Shown one piece after another: positions 17,657-26,616 of a stretch of 33,997 bases of DNA; position 1 is the first letter of the stretch; each line of letters starts with the position of its first letter. A program made the translations under genes and the position numbers. Source of the stretch: Chthonomonas calidirosea (GTDB lineage: Bacteria; Armatimonadota; Chthonomonadetes; Chthonomonadales; CAJBBX01); NCBI GenBank assembly GCA_020722705.1, contig DYKI01000034.1, forward strand, positions 1 through 33,997. The letters are read 5' to 3'. The notes under the pieces are model-generated. The model was not told the origin of the DNA. It searched no databases and saw nothing but the letters and a program-made list of their open reading frames with translations.

Positions 17657-18985
17657 ATGGCCAACATGACCTTGACGCTACTGGTGCTTGCCGCTGCCGG
17701 GGGCATGCTGGTTCCCGCTTGTGTGTCCGGCCATCGGGTCCAACGTGGTCGGGTCGCCCTCTCCAACGGCCAGCCCCTCACCTGCATCTACTACTTCCCT
17801 CACTGGTGGGAGCCGTGGAAGAGCGACGACGACGCCATCCGCGCCGACCTGAAACGTCTTCGTGCGATGGGCATCAACACGCTCTTGCTCGACCATGAGT
17901 GGAGCCAGGCCATTGACGGCGACTGGAAGTGGCTCGATCGTTCCCATCGGTTGGCGAAGGAAGCCGGCATGGCCATTGTGCCGTGGCTGAGCCCGAAGAC
18001 TTGGGTGGATATCATGCCCGGGCGTCGGCATGATCTCGCCAAGAAATGGTTCGGCGTCGAGCCTCGCTACGGGATCCGGCAGGATGGCTCACGTGCCGCG
18101 CCGATCATATGGGATCATGCCGTGCATGTGGCAGGCGTGAAATACGCGCGAATGTACCTCGATCGGTACGCGGATCAGGCCCTGCTCTGGCTACACTGGA
18201 ATGGGCGTGACAGGCCGGTCATCAGCCTGAGCGTCGAATCTGCCTGGGACGGAGGGTTCGACGACGAGTCGAGCGAGCGGTTCCGGGCGTGGTGCCGCCG
18301 CAAGTACCGTTCGCTTCAGAACCTGAATCGTTCGTGGGGCACTCAACTGCATCAATGGGCAGCCATTGATCCACGCGATACGACAGTGTTCAACTACGGA
18401 GCGCATATTGAGGGTAAGGCGGCCCATCCCCGAGCGGTTGAAGACCACGTGATGTTCCGCTCGGAGACTATCCGCGACGTGCTGAGCGCCATCGGCAGGG
18501 AGGTGCGAAAGACACACCCCGACGTCCTGCTCATGGCCGAGTACCCCTACCAGTACGAGGCCGAACACCCGCACGCACGGGCCTACCGCATCCAGTACGG
18601 AGCCGACCCCGTCTCCTGCGATTGGGCCGACATTGTGTTGATCCGGGCTACAGGCCCCCTGAGTGCAGGGGAGCTTACGGCCCTCGAGCGCCATCGAAAG
18701 CGCACAGGCCAGCGATTCGTGCTTACCTACCGCACATACTCGGATTGGGATGTCTCGCCGGCCTCAGCCGCGTTCGCGCGATCCGTTGAGACCTGTGCAG
18801 GCCAGGCGGCGCAGCACGGCGACGGCTTCGGATTCTACAGTTGGAACGAGATGGTGGATACGCACGTTGCCTTTTCGCCGGCTGTGCCTGCCGGCGAGCA
18901 GTCCGGTTGGACACCGGAGCGGTCCGAACGCGCGATCAGGCTGCTCGGAGCGATGGCGGCGCGATACAGGTCCCTGGCGGAATAG
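17657..18985 (+). CDS. Exported GH42-like glycosidase
   Basis: 442 residues starting at ATG 17657 behind AGAGGTG. The signal peptide ends at about residue 22 in VPAC, so a lipoprotein is possible. A TIM-barrel glycosidase is suggested by the early YYFPHWWEPW and LKRLRAMGINTLLLDHEW, and by RAWCRRKYRSLQNLNRSWGT, which matches the helix seen in GH42 and related beta-galactosidases (F-x-W-L-x-x-Y-x-x-L-x-x-L-N-x-x-W-G-T). Candidate acid residues are Glu in VISLSVESAWDGG (near 194) and Glu in LLMAEYPYQYE (near 295). The subfamily and sugar are uncertain. It heads a plus-strand operon with a sugar-binding protein and two permeases. Confidence 0.8.
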   Translation: MANMTLTLLVLAAAGGMLVPACVSGHRVQRGRVALSNGQPLTCIYYFPHWWEPWKSDDDAIRADLKRLRAMGINTLLLDHEWSQAIDGDWKWLDRSHRLAKEAGMAIVPWLSPKTWVDIMPGRRHDLAKKWFGVEPRYGIRQDGSRAAPIIWDHAVHVAGVKYARMYLDRYADQALLWLHWNGRDRPVISLSVESAWDGGFDDESSERFRAWCRRKYRSLQNLNRSWGTQLHQWAAIDPRDTTVFNYGAHIEGKAAHPRAVEDHVMFRSETIRDVLSAIGREVRKTHPDVLLMAEYPYQYEAEHPHARAYRIQYGADPVSCDWADIVLIRATGPLSAGELTALERHRKRTGQRFVLTYRTYSDWDVSPASAAFARSVETCAGQAAQHGDGFGFYSWNEMVDTHVAFSPAVPAGEQSGWTPERSERAIRLLGAMAARYRSLAE

Positions 18986-19078
18986 ACGCACAGGCAACGG
19001 GCCTGATCCGCGAAGGACAACGCCGTGAGGCCGCCGAATCGATGCAGGTGACCATCCATTGGACCGGGGGTGTATGCC

Positions 19079-20398
19079 ATGCGAAGCCTGGCTCCGATCG
19101 CCGTTGCGGCGATCTGCCTGACGAGCCTTATTGCCTGTGGACCGCGCCGCGGCGGCGGCTCCAAATCGGGTGAGCTGAATGTCGCTCTATTCAAGGGCGG
19201 CTACGGCATTGACTTCTTCGAGAAGGCCGCCAAGGAGTATGAGGCTGCACATCCGGGCAAGCGCATCAAGGTCTGGGGCAATCCCCGGGTGTGGGAACAG
19301 CTTCGGCCCCTTTTCGTCGCCGGAACGCCGCCGGACCTCACCTGGCCCGGTTGGGGCATGGATTACTGGCCGCTGGTGTATGAAAAGAAGGTGATCGCGC
19401 TCGATCCGTATCTTGATGGCCCACCCTTCGAAGGCTCCGGCACATGGCGCGAGACGTTCGAACCGTCGCTGTTGGCGCTCGGGCAGTATGAAGGCAAACA
19501 GTACATGCTCCCCTACTTCTTCAGCATCAGCGGCTGGTGGTATGACAAGGCGCTTTTCGCCAGGCATGGCTGGGAGCCGCCGCGGACGTGGTCGGAGCTC
19601 CTGAAGCTCTGTGCGAAGATCAAGGCTGCCGGCATCGCCCCCATCACGTACCAGGGCAAATACCCCTACTATGCGATTGGCGGGTTCCTCGTGCCGTGGG
19701 CGATCAGTCACGGCGGCATGCAGGTGTTCGACGATTGCCAGAACCTCGTGCCTGGTGCATGGAAGTCGCCATCCATGCTGGAGGCTGCGCACCGCATCAA
19801 GCAGCTCATGGACCTCGGGTATCTGCAGAAGGGCGCCAACGGCATGAGCCATACCGAAGCCCAGATGGAGTTCATCACCGGGCGGGCCGCCATGATCCCC
19901 TGCGGCACATGGCTGCACTCAGAGATGCGCGAGCAACTTCCGCCTTCCGGCTTCGAGATGGAGTTCTTCTTGCCCCCAGTGCTGGACAATGGCAAGGGCG
20001 ACCCCACAGCCGTCGCTATCGGCATCGAGCCATGGGTGATCCCGACGGACGGGAAGAACCGCGAGCTGGCGGTGGACTTCTACAAGTACCTGACTACGCC
20101 GAAGAAGGCGCGGCAGTTCGTGGAAGAGAAGGGCACGCTCATGGCTGTGAAGGGGAGCGATCAGGCCAAGATGCCTGTGTACCTGAAGGCGCCGGCAGCG
20201 GCATTCCGGGCCGCACAGGTCACCTACTCGTCCGAGTATGCTCAGTGGTACCCCGCTCTGGGCAAGGCTAGCCAGGACGCAATGTCCGCGCTCATGACCG
20301 GCGAAGCGACGCCCGAGCAGTTCGTGCAGAGGCTGGAAGACGCGGCCGAGAAGGCACGGCAGGATTCCGCCCTGCCCAAGCACAAGGTCGTGAGATGA
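19079..20398 (+). CDS. ABC transporter sugar-binding lipoprotein (family 1)
   Basis: 439 residues from ATG 19079 (ribosome site GGGGGTG just upstream). The signal peptide ends in the lipobox LIAC with Cys20, so it is a lipid-anchored extracytoplasmic receptor. The fold matches MalE/UgpB-type binding proteins: ELNVALFKGGYGIDFFEKAA at the start, then VAGTPPDLTWPGWGMDYWPL, a middle GISGWWYDK-like segment reading FFSISGWWYDKALF, and late ITGRAAMIPCGTWL with AVDFYKYLTTPKKA. It delivers a mono- or oligosaccharide to the two permeases that follow. The gap before it is 93 bp. Confidence 0.93.
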   Translation: MRSLAPIAVAAICLTSLIACGPRRGGGSKSGELNVALFKGGYGIDFFEKAAKEYEAAHPGKRIKVWGNPRVWEQLRPLFVAGTPPDLTWPGWGMDYWPLVYEKKVIALDPYLDGPPFEGSGTWRETFEPSLLALGQYEGKQYMLPYFFSISGWWYDKALFARHGWEPPRTWSELLKLCAKIKAAGIAPITYQGKYPYYAIGGFLVPWAISHGGMQVFDDCQNLVPGAWKSPSMLEAAHRIKQLMDLGYLQKGANGMSHTEAQMEFITGRAAMIPCGTWLHSEMREQLPPSGFEMEFFLPPVLDNGKGDPTAVAIGIEPWVIPTDGKNRELAVDFYKYLTTPKKARQFVEEKGTLMAVKGSDQAKMPVYLKAPAAAFRAAQVTYSSEYAQWYPALGKASQDAMSALMTGEATPEQFVQRLEDAAEKARQDSALPKHKVVR

Positions 20399-20432
20399 CC
20401 GCGGCGAACCTGTCGGCGGTTACAGACGCTGC

Positions 20433-21359
20433 ATGTCGAGGTTGAGGGGGCCGGACACGGGCCGAAGACACCATGCCGGCGTCATGCGGTCGGCATTCAT
20501 CGCAGGGTTCCTTGCACCGGCGTTGGCTCTCTATGGTCTCTTTGTCGTGTGGCCGGTCAGTCAGGCGTTCGTCTTTTCACTGTTTCGTTGGCGAGGCGTG
20601 TCCGAGCATCGGACCTTCGTCGGCTTGGAGAACTTCGCGCGATTGGCCGGCGACCCCGTCTTTGGGCAGGCCCTGAGCCACAACCTCTTCTTTCTGCTGG
20701 CCGGTGGCACCGCCATCATGGCGCTCGGGCTCGCGATCGCCCATGCGGTCCATGGCGAAGGACGCCTTGTGCGCGGCCTTCGGGGCGTCTACCTCTTCCC
20801 TCAGATCATCTCGGGCGTCGTGGTGGCCATTCTGTGGATGTTCATCTACAATCCGTCGTTCGGAGTGCTCAACGGCACACTCAAGGCCATGGGGCTTGGC
20901 TCGCTGGCGTTCGATTGGCTCGGCACGCCGCGCACGGCTCTGCCCGCAGTGACGGTCACTTTCGTCTGGCACGCCGTCGGGTTCTATATCATGCTGTTCT
21001 CAGCAGGGCTGCGGACCATTCCGGCGGAAGTTCACGAGGCGGCGCTGCTGGATGGTGTGGAGGGGCTGCGCCGATTCTGGACGATCACCCTGCCGATGCT
21101 CTGGGGCGTGATGCGCGTGGCGATGGTGTATGTCGTCATCAACGCGCTGAACGTCTTCGCGCTCGTCTTCCTCATGACGGTCGGCGGTCCCGACAGGCGG
21201 ACCGAGACCATGCTGACCTATCTGTATGAGCAGGCATTCAAGAACAGCGAGTTCGGCTACGGCACGGCCCTGGCGGTTGCCAACTTCGCAATGGTCATGT
21301 TCCTGTCGGGCGCCGTCATGGCCCTGTTTCGGCACAATCCGCAAGAGGCGAAGGCATGA
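20433..21359 (+). CDS. Sugar ABC transporter permease, MalF type
   Basis: 308 residues with six predicted membrane helices; the first is at about residues 20-42. The EAA loop reads EVHEAALLDGVEGLRRFW and continues TITLPMLWGVM. ATG 20433 has only a weak ribosome site, and ATG 20484 is an alternative that would trim 17 residues from the basic N-terminus. The stop overlaps the start of the second permease by 4 nt (ATGA), so the two halves are made in equal amounts. Confidence 0.93.
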   Translation: MSRLRGPDTGRRHHAGVMRSAFIAGFLAPALALYGLFVVWPVSQAFVFSLFRWRGVSEHRTFVGLENFARLAGDPVFGQALSHNLFFLLAGGTAIMALGLAIAHAVHGEGRLVRGLRGVYLFPQIISGVVVAILWMFIYNPSFGVLNGTLKAMGLGSLAFDWLGTPRTALPAVTVTFVWHAVGFYIMLFSAGLRTIPAEVHEAALLDGVEGLRRFWTITLPMLWGVMRVAMVYVVINALNVFALVFLMTVGGPDRRTETMLTYLYEQAFKNSEFGYGTALAVANFAMVMFLSGAVMALFRHNPQEAKA

Positions 21360-22177
21360 TCCGCAGGGCGCTGATCACTATCGGCCTGGGCGTATTCGCC
21401 CTGTCTGTGGTGCTGCCGCTTGTGTGGGTTCTCGTGACGTCGTTCAAGAGCAGTCCCGAGATATTCGCTTCGCCGTGGAGCCTGCCGAGTGAGCTTCGGT
21501 GGGTGAACTACGCCAGGGCCTGGCAGGAGGCCGGCATCGCGCGGTGCTTCCTGAACAGTCTGATCGTCACGGTCGCGACGCTCGTCATCCTCCTGCCGAT
21601 CGGCTCCATGGCGGCCTACGTCCTTGCCCGGTACCCGTTCAGGTGGTCGCGATGGGTCCTGACGGCGTTCCTCGGCGGCATGATGTTCCCGATCTTCCTG
21701 GCCATCGTGCCGCTATTCCTGCTGCTGCGCGACCTGAACCTGCTCGATTCGCTTGAGGGGCTGGTCCTCGTCTACGTTGCCTACTCGCTGCCCTTCACCA
21801 TCTTCGTCATGACCGGTTTCTTCCACACACTGCCGCACGAGCTGCTGGAAGCCGCCATGATAGACGGCTGCAGCCATGTGGGCGCGTTCTGGAAGGTCAT
21901 GCTCCCCTTGGCGCGTCCGGGCCTGATCGTCGTGGGCATTTTCAACGCCATCGGGTTGTGGAACGAGTACCCACTGGCCCTCGTCATCGCCGTTAGCGAA
22001 GACATCCGCACCCTTCCGCTCGGCATCGCCAACCTCATGATGATGGAGCACTACCAGAGCGATTGGGGCGCCCTGTTCGCGGGATTGGTGATTGTTATGG
22101 GACCGGTGCTGGCGGTGTACTGGGCGTTCCGCGATCGAATCCACGAGACGATGGTGGCGGGGGCGTTGAAGGGGTGA
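21356..22177 (+). CDS. Sugar ABC transporter permease, MalG type
   Basis: 273 residues with six predicted membrane helices. The EAA loop reads ELLEAAMIDGCSHVGAFW and continues KVMLPLARPGL. It starts within the stop of the MalF-type gene. The last gene of the operon is this one: no ATPase follows, so a shared sugar ATPase of the MsmK type encoded elsewhere is probably used, as is common for this family. It is only distantly similar to the orphan MalG-type permease at 4677-5516. Confidence 0.94.
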   Translation: MIRRALITIGLGVFALSVVLPLVWVLVTSFKSSPEIFASPWSLPSELRWVNYARAWQEAGIARCFLNSLIVTVATLVILLPIGSMAAYVLARYPFRWSRWVLTAFLGGMMFPIFLAIVPLFLLLRDLNLLDSLEGLVLVYVAYSLPFTIFVMTGFFHTLPHELLEAAMIDGCSHVGAFWKVMLPLARPGLIVVGIFNAIGLWNEYPLALVIAVSEDIRTLPLGIANLMMMEHYQSDWGALFAGLVIVMGPVLAVYWAFRDRIHETMVAGALKG

Positions 22178-22220
22178 GGGTAGGCCGCCCGGCCAGGTGA
22201 GACCATGTCGCGAACGTCGG

Positions 22221-22248
22221 TTGCGGCAATCCATCGCGGTGGTAGAAT
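22221..22248 (+). promoter_or_regulatory. Promoter of the Uma2-family gene
   Basis: TTGCGG (22221-22226) and TAGAAT (22243-22248) with a 16-base spacer, plus TGG just before the -10 (22240-22242). It lies in the 88-bp gap after the sugar operon, indicating that the Uma2 gene is a separate unit. Confidence 0.6.
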
Positions 22249-22265
22249 GCATGTGGGAGATGACC

Positions 22266-22979
22266 ATGGCAGTTGCCGCCAAGCCACAGCGCAAGGCCGA
22301 ACGGGTCCAACGGGGGGGCGCGCACGATACGCCGTTGCCACAACTCAGGCCGGGTGATCATCTTTCTCTGGCCGAGTTCCAGCGTCGGTATGCCTGTGCC
22401 CCTGACACTTGGATCGCCGAGTTGATCGAAGGAGTCGTCTACATGCCCTCGCCGGTTACCGACCTCCACAGCGCGCCGCATTCGGACCTCATCATGTGGG
22501 CGTCCGTATATGCCCACCATACAGCGGGAGTCATTGCCCTGGACACTCAATCTGTTCGTCTTGGCGGGGATAATGAGGTGCAGCCCGATATGCTGCTGCG
22601 GCGAACCGGCGGCGGGACATCGAAGCGGACGGAAGACGGCTACATCGAGGGCCCTCCCGAGCTGGTCTGCGAGGTCAGCTATACCTCAGCCACGTACGAC
22701 CTTCACGTGAAGAAGGCGCTATATGCGAAGGCGGGCGTTCAGGAGTATCTGGTGTGGCGCGTCGAGGACGAGGCCATTGACTGGTGGACGCTTCATGAGG
22801 GGGAATACGTCCCGATTCCGGAACTCGGGGAGGGCATCGTCGAGAGCCGCGTCTTTCCGGGCCTTCGCCTCAACGTCAACGCGATGCTTGCGGGGGACGG
22901 CAAGACGGTTCTGGCGACCTTGACCGCCGGCATCGCTCTGCGTGATGCTGGGCAGACGTCGTCTCCGGCAACCGGGTAG
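22266..22979 (+). CDS. Uma2 family protein (DUF820, putative restriction-endonuclease fold)
   Basis: 237 residues from ATG 22266, 6 nt after GGGAG. The PD-(D/E)xK-like Uma2 core is recognisable: SLAEFQRRYACAPDTWIAEL then IEGVVYMPSPV, HSDLIMWASVYA, NEVQPDMLL with the Asp, then LVCEVSYTSATYDLHVKKAL with the Glu and Lys, and KAGVQEYLVWRVED. The family is abundant in cyanobacteria, Planctomycetes and relatives. Its biological role is unknown, and nuclease activity is presumed from the fold. A run of seven G (22312-22318) lies near codons 16-18. It converges on the PEP carboxylase gene with only 11 bp between the stops. Confidence 0.9.
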   Translation: MAVAAKPQRKAERVQRGGAHDTPLPQLRPGDHLSLAEFQRRYACAPDTWIAELIEGVVYMPSPVTDLHSAPHSDLIMWASVYAHHTAGVIALDTQSVRLGGDNEVQPDMLLRRTGGGTSKRTEDGYIEGPPELVCEVSYTSATYDLHVKKALYAKAGVQEYLVWRVEDEAIDWWTLHEGEYVPIPELGEGIVESRVFPGLRLNVNAMLAGDGKTVLATLTAGIALRDAGQTSSPATG

Positions 22980-22990
22980 GCCGGTCCCCT

Positions 22991-25840
22991 CTACCCCGTG
23001 CTCTGCATGGCGGCGGCGAGCCCTGTGATGCTGAGGAGCATGGCTTCGCGCCACGACGCGCAGTCGGCCCCGTCACGCAATCGGCGCAGGATGTTCACCT
23101 GAAGTCCGCTCAGCGGAGCCACCAGGGGATCGCGGAACTCGACGGTGCGCCTGAGCGCCGGGCAATCCTCCAGCAGCCGGTCTTTCCGGGTGACCCGGAG
23201 GAGCCATGACGTCGTGCGCCCATACTCCTCGGCAATCGTGTCATGGATGCGGCATCCGAGCGTCGCAGGGCGCACCAGCGCGGCATACATGCTCGCGGTG
23301 TCCATGCTCGATCGCGTGAGCTCGAGCTCGGCGTTCTCGATCACCGTTCGGAAGAACGGCCACTCGCGGTACATATGCCGGAGCAGTTCGAGGCGCCCGC
23401 CCGGTCCGGCGGCGGGACACTCTTCGTCCGATGAGGAGTTGACGAACCACTCGATGGCCGATCCAAGACCGTACCACCCGGGAACCGTGTACCGGCATTG
23501 CACCCATGCAAACACCCAGGGAATGGCCCGGAGCTCTTCAAGGCCAACCAGTTCCACGCCCGTGCGACTGGTGGGGCGAGAGGCGATCGGCAACCGGCTG
23601 ATATGGGCGATGGGAGTGGCCTGCGTGAAGAAGTGCCAGAACTCGGGATCGTCGTAGACGAGGCTGCGATAGGTCTGTCGGGATTGCGCGGCCATGGAGC
23701 GGAGCGCTTCGCGGTAGTGCGTCGGGATGCGCTTCCGATCTTCTTTGCCGGAGGCCTTGATCATGGCGGCATGAATGATCTGCTCGAGATGGCGATGGGC
23801 AATGGGGGCCAGGCTGTAGCGGAACGAGATGACCTCGCCCTGTTCGGTGAATCGGATCCGCCCGCTGAAGCTGCCGCTGGGCTGCGACAGAATGGCCCGG
23901 TTGGCGCGGCCTCCGCCTCGACCGACGGTGCCGCCCCGACCGTGGAACACGCGGAGCTCCACTCGCGCACGTTTGCACACGGCCGTGATCCGCGTCTGAG
24001 CATCCTGCAGCGCCCATGTCGCCGCCAGGTAGCCGCCGTCTTTGCTGCTGTCGGAGTACCCCAGCATGACCTCCTGAAAGCGCCCAACGGCATCAAGATG
24101 GGCACGGTAGGCGCGGTTGGCGAACAGCTCGCGGAGCAACTGGTCGCACCTTGCCAGGTCCTCGATGGTCTCGAAGAGCGGCACGACGTGAATGTCACTC
24201 TCCATCCGCTTGCCGCTGTCGGTAAGCTTCCAGCGTATGAGCCCGGCCTCCTTGGCCAGCACCAGGACCTCGAGCATGTCGCTTACGCGATGGGTCATGC
24301 TGATCACATAGGCGGTCACGGAGTTCGGCGATATGTAGCGCTGGGCATGGCGCATGACCTCGAACACCTGGAACACCCTCTGCGCGGTCTCCGAACCGAT
24401 CCAGTCACGCGCAACGAGCGGTCGCGGGGTACAGAGTTCACGCGTCAGTATCGCCACGCGCTCGGCCTCGGGGAGTGTACTGTAGGGCCGCTCCGGGGGA
24501 AGCATATGGGCTTCCTGCAGCATCTCACCGATGACCTTTTCGTGCTCCGAGCTGTGCTGGCGCATGTCCAGCGAGAAAAGGTGGAAACCGAATGCCCGCA
24601 CTTGCACGACCAGATCGGCCAGCGCACCTTCGTTCGCGAGGACCGACGCTTTGCCTGCTCGCAGGCTCTCCTGTACGAGCGCAAGGTCGTCTAGGAGTTC
24701 CGTCGAACGGCGATAGGCTGGGGGCTGCGCCACGAAGGATGGTCCTTCGGCATGGAAATCCGACAGCGCGTCGAGGTGACGCAGTGTGGCGCTGAGGCGC
24801 TCATGAATGCACAACAGCTTCAGTGCGTACGGCTCCCGAGCGTGCTGCTCGTCCTGCTCGTGAGGCAGCCCCACGATGGCCCGATCGCGTTCGATGGAGC
24901 GGAGCAGTTCCTCCGACGGCGCGACGAGCCGGGCGCTCACCGTGAAACGGCGATGCAGGTCCCAGACCCTCCTGCGGTAACACTCCAGGGCGCATCGCTT
25001 GTTGTAGACCAGCGTCGCCCACGTGACTTCCGGGGTCACGTTGGGGTTGCCGTCACGGTCGCCGCCGACCCACGACCGGAACTGAAGGAACGGCGGGACG
25101 TCGAACGTTTGGCCCGGATAGGCCGATGCCAGGGCCCGGCGCAGGTCGGCGTGCAGCCATGTCACAACGTCAAACACCGTGTGCTCGATGTAGTGGGCCA
25201 CATTGCGGACCTCGTCGGCGACGCCCATGGGTGCAGCGCGCAACTCGTCGGTCTGCCAGAGGGACGTCAGGGTGCGATAGAGCTCACGCTCGGGGATACC
25301 TCCGCCATCCAGAGGCACATCCACCCGAGCCGCATCCGTCGGTATGGCTCCTTCGGTCAGGAGCCTTGCGATTTCCTGATGCTTTTCGACCACGACGCGC
25401 CGCCGCGCCTCGGTCGGGTGGGCTGTAAGTGTCGGGCAGACCTCGAGGTGCGCGATCAGAGCCTGCATCTGGTCGGCAGTCATACCCAGTCGTTGCAGCC
25501 TCTGGACGGCTTCAGAGATGGACTCAGGACGCGGGATATCGCCAAGCAAAGCCCTCCGACGCCGGTTGACGCGTATGATTTCGGTCTGCTCCGCCGTGTT
25601 GATGAGCTGGAAAAACACCGTGCTTGCTTTCAGGACGCGCTCAACAGTCTGCGGGTCATCGAGCTCGGGCGCACTCCTGTGCACGTCATAGAGCACCCGG
25701 ATGATCTCCAGAAGCCTGTCGCCCTCCTGATCACGCAACACCTCCGACAGCAGTCTGTCCAGCAGAGCAATGTCGGCGCTCAGCTCCTCCGATAGGCCGT
25801 ACTCGAAGGGATCGCGTGGGGTCATGCGGGAGGCGCTCAT
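22991..25840 (-). CDS. ppc: Phosphoenolpyruvate carboxylase
   Basis: About 949 residues. The enzyme adds bicarbonate to PEP to make oxaloacetate, refilling the TCA cycle. Catalytic His lies near residue 141 in TAHPTEARRRVV, the GYSDSSKDGGYLAA segment has Lys near 600, and the Gly-rich FHGRGGTVGRGGG loop follows. The C-terminus reads ITGLAAAMQSTG, where the family usually ends in QNTG; the essential terminal Gly is kept. The start is uncertain: ATG 25840 and ATG 25825 are both possible and neither has a good ribosome site. The enzyme stands alone, divergent from the accessory region. Confidence 0.97.
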   Translation of the reverse strand: MSASRMTPRDPFEYGLSEELSADIALLDRLLSEVLRDQEGDRLLEIIRVLYDVHRSAPELDDPQTVERVLKASTVFFQLINTAEQTEIIRVNRRRRALLGDIPRPESISEAVQRLQRLGMTADQMQALIAHLEVCPTLTAHPTEARRRVVVEKHQEIARLLTEGAIPTDAARVDVPLDGGGIPERELYRTLTSLWQTDELRAAPMGVADEVRNVAHYIEHTVFDVVTWLHADLRRALASAYPGQTFDVPPFLQFRSWVGGDRDGNPNVTPEVTWATLVYNKRCALECYRRRVWDLHRRFTVSARLVAPSEELLRSIERDRAIVGLPHEQDEQHAREPYALKLLCIHERLSATLRHLDALSDFHAEGPSFVAQPPAYRRSTELLDDLALVQESLRAGKASVLANEGALADLVVQVRAFGFHLFSLDMRQHSSEHEKVIGEMLQEAHMLPPERPYSTLPEAERVAILTRELCTPRPLVARDWIGSETAQRVFQVFEVMRHAQRYISPNSVTAYVISMTHRVSDMLEVLVLAKEAGLIRWKLTDSGKRMESDIHVVPLFETIEDLARCDQLLRELFANRAYRAHLDAVGRFQEVMLGYSDSSKDGGYLAATWALQDAQTRITAVCKRARVELRVFHGRGGTVGRGGGRANRAILSQPSGSFSGRIRFTEQGEVISFRYSLAPIAHRHLEQIIHAAMIKASGKEDRKRIPTHYREALRSMAAQSRQTYRSLVYDDPEFWHFFTQATPIAHISRLPIASRPTSRTGVELVGLEELRAIPWVFAWVQCRYTVPGWYGLGSAIEWFVNSSSDEECPAAGPGGRLELLRHMYREWPFFRTVIENAELELTRSSMDTASMYAALVRPATLGCRIHDTIAEEYGRTTSWLLRVTRKDRLLEDCPALRRTVEFRDPLVAPLSGLQVNILRRLRDGADCASWREAMLLSITGLAAAMQSTG

Positions 25841-25980
25841 CGGCAGAAGTCTACCCAAACATCGGGAATATGGGGCCGCCCATGCAGGCAAAGTGGGGTG
25901 AACGCGACGGCGTCAGTGCGCCAGGCAGTCGTGCAGGCTGTCCATCTGAAGCTCCAGAGCGTTCCGCGAATGATACGGAT

Positions 25981-26013
25981 GTCTACCTTGCGGGGGGGAC
26001 GTGTGTTAGAATG
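25981..26013 (+). promoter_or_regulatory. Poly-G promoter block A (cassette 1)
   Basis: GTCTACCTTG (25981-25990) is followed by C and seven G (25992-25998), then eight other bases and TAGAAT (26007-26012) preceded by TG. The flanking blocks are identical to those at 31123-31159, but the distance between them is 4 bp shorter. If TTG (25988-25990) begins the -35, the spacer is only 13 bases, too short for good activity. Length change in the G run could tune it. Confidence 0.6.
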
Positions 26014-26048
26014 AGGTCGGCAAGGTATATCGTGGCTGGAGGCGTGAA

Positions 26049-26616
26049 ATGTCACGTCAGACGGTGCAATCGGTTGCCATACCTGGTCTGGGAACCGCGC
26101 TAGGCGTTTTGGCTCTTGCCAAGCTGGTGCCCAGGGCTGTGTCTCAGACGGTCGGTACCCTACCAGGTATCGGGGTGCCGACCGCGGTATCTACTGTCGC
26201 CGGGATGCTGGCCGTATGTGAGGCCAGTGTCGCGGTGCTGCTCCCGCCATTCCGGGGGCAGACTGCTGCCCACACTCCGCGAGCGCTCCCTCTCGGGGGC
26301 CGTACTGCTCGTGATCTCCGATCTGACCCACGACCGGCGCCGGGCCGTCACCGGCATCACGCTTCCGGGCGCCCACTTGGGCGTGTGGTCGGAATGGCCT
26401 CGCGCGGACGAGGCTGGCATGGCCACGATCTCGCTTTCCCTCGTCTTGTGGGTGTCAGGTCGGGCAACTGAGGGTATCTCGCGCGGCGAATCACAGGCGC
26501 ACACCAGTTCCGATGCATGCTGCCGCGGCTGGCGCGTACGCCGGCAGCCGGCAACGTCAAACCGCAACAACGTTCGAAAGGGAGAAGGGCAATGGCAAGC
26601 AGAGAATCGAGACTAA
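26049..26616 (+). pseudogene. Small hydrophobic membrane protein gene with a frame break (MauE/DoxX-like?)
   Basis: ATG 26049 has a strong ribosome site (GGAGG, 26038-26042) and a promoter block. The first ~65 residues are membrane-like (GTALGVLALAKLVPRAV, then TAVSTVAGMLAVCEASVAVL). At about 26250 this frame turns into an implausible Arg/His-rich sequence. The +1 frame then continues naturally as RLLPTLRERSLSGAVLLVI followed by SDLTHDRRRAVTG. Dropping one G from the run of five G near 26256-26260 joins them seamlessly. A perfect 6-bp hairpin (GGGCAG/CTGCCC) overlaps the run. The joined product vaguely resembles MauE/DoxX-type four-helix membrane proteins. It could be a decayed gene, a phase-variable gene or a sequencing error. 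The second frame runs to 26616, overlapping the next gene. Confidence 0.45.

Noticed and set aside
25981-26013. G run as a G-quadruplex
   Set aside because: Only one G tract occurs at each site, so an intramolecular quadruplex is not possible.
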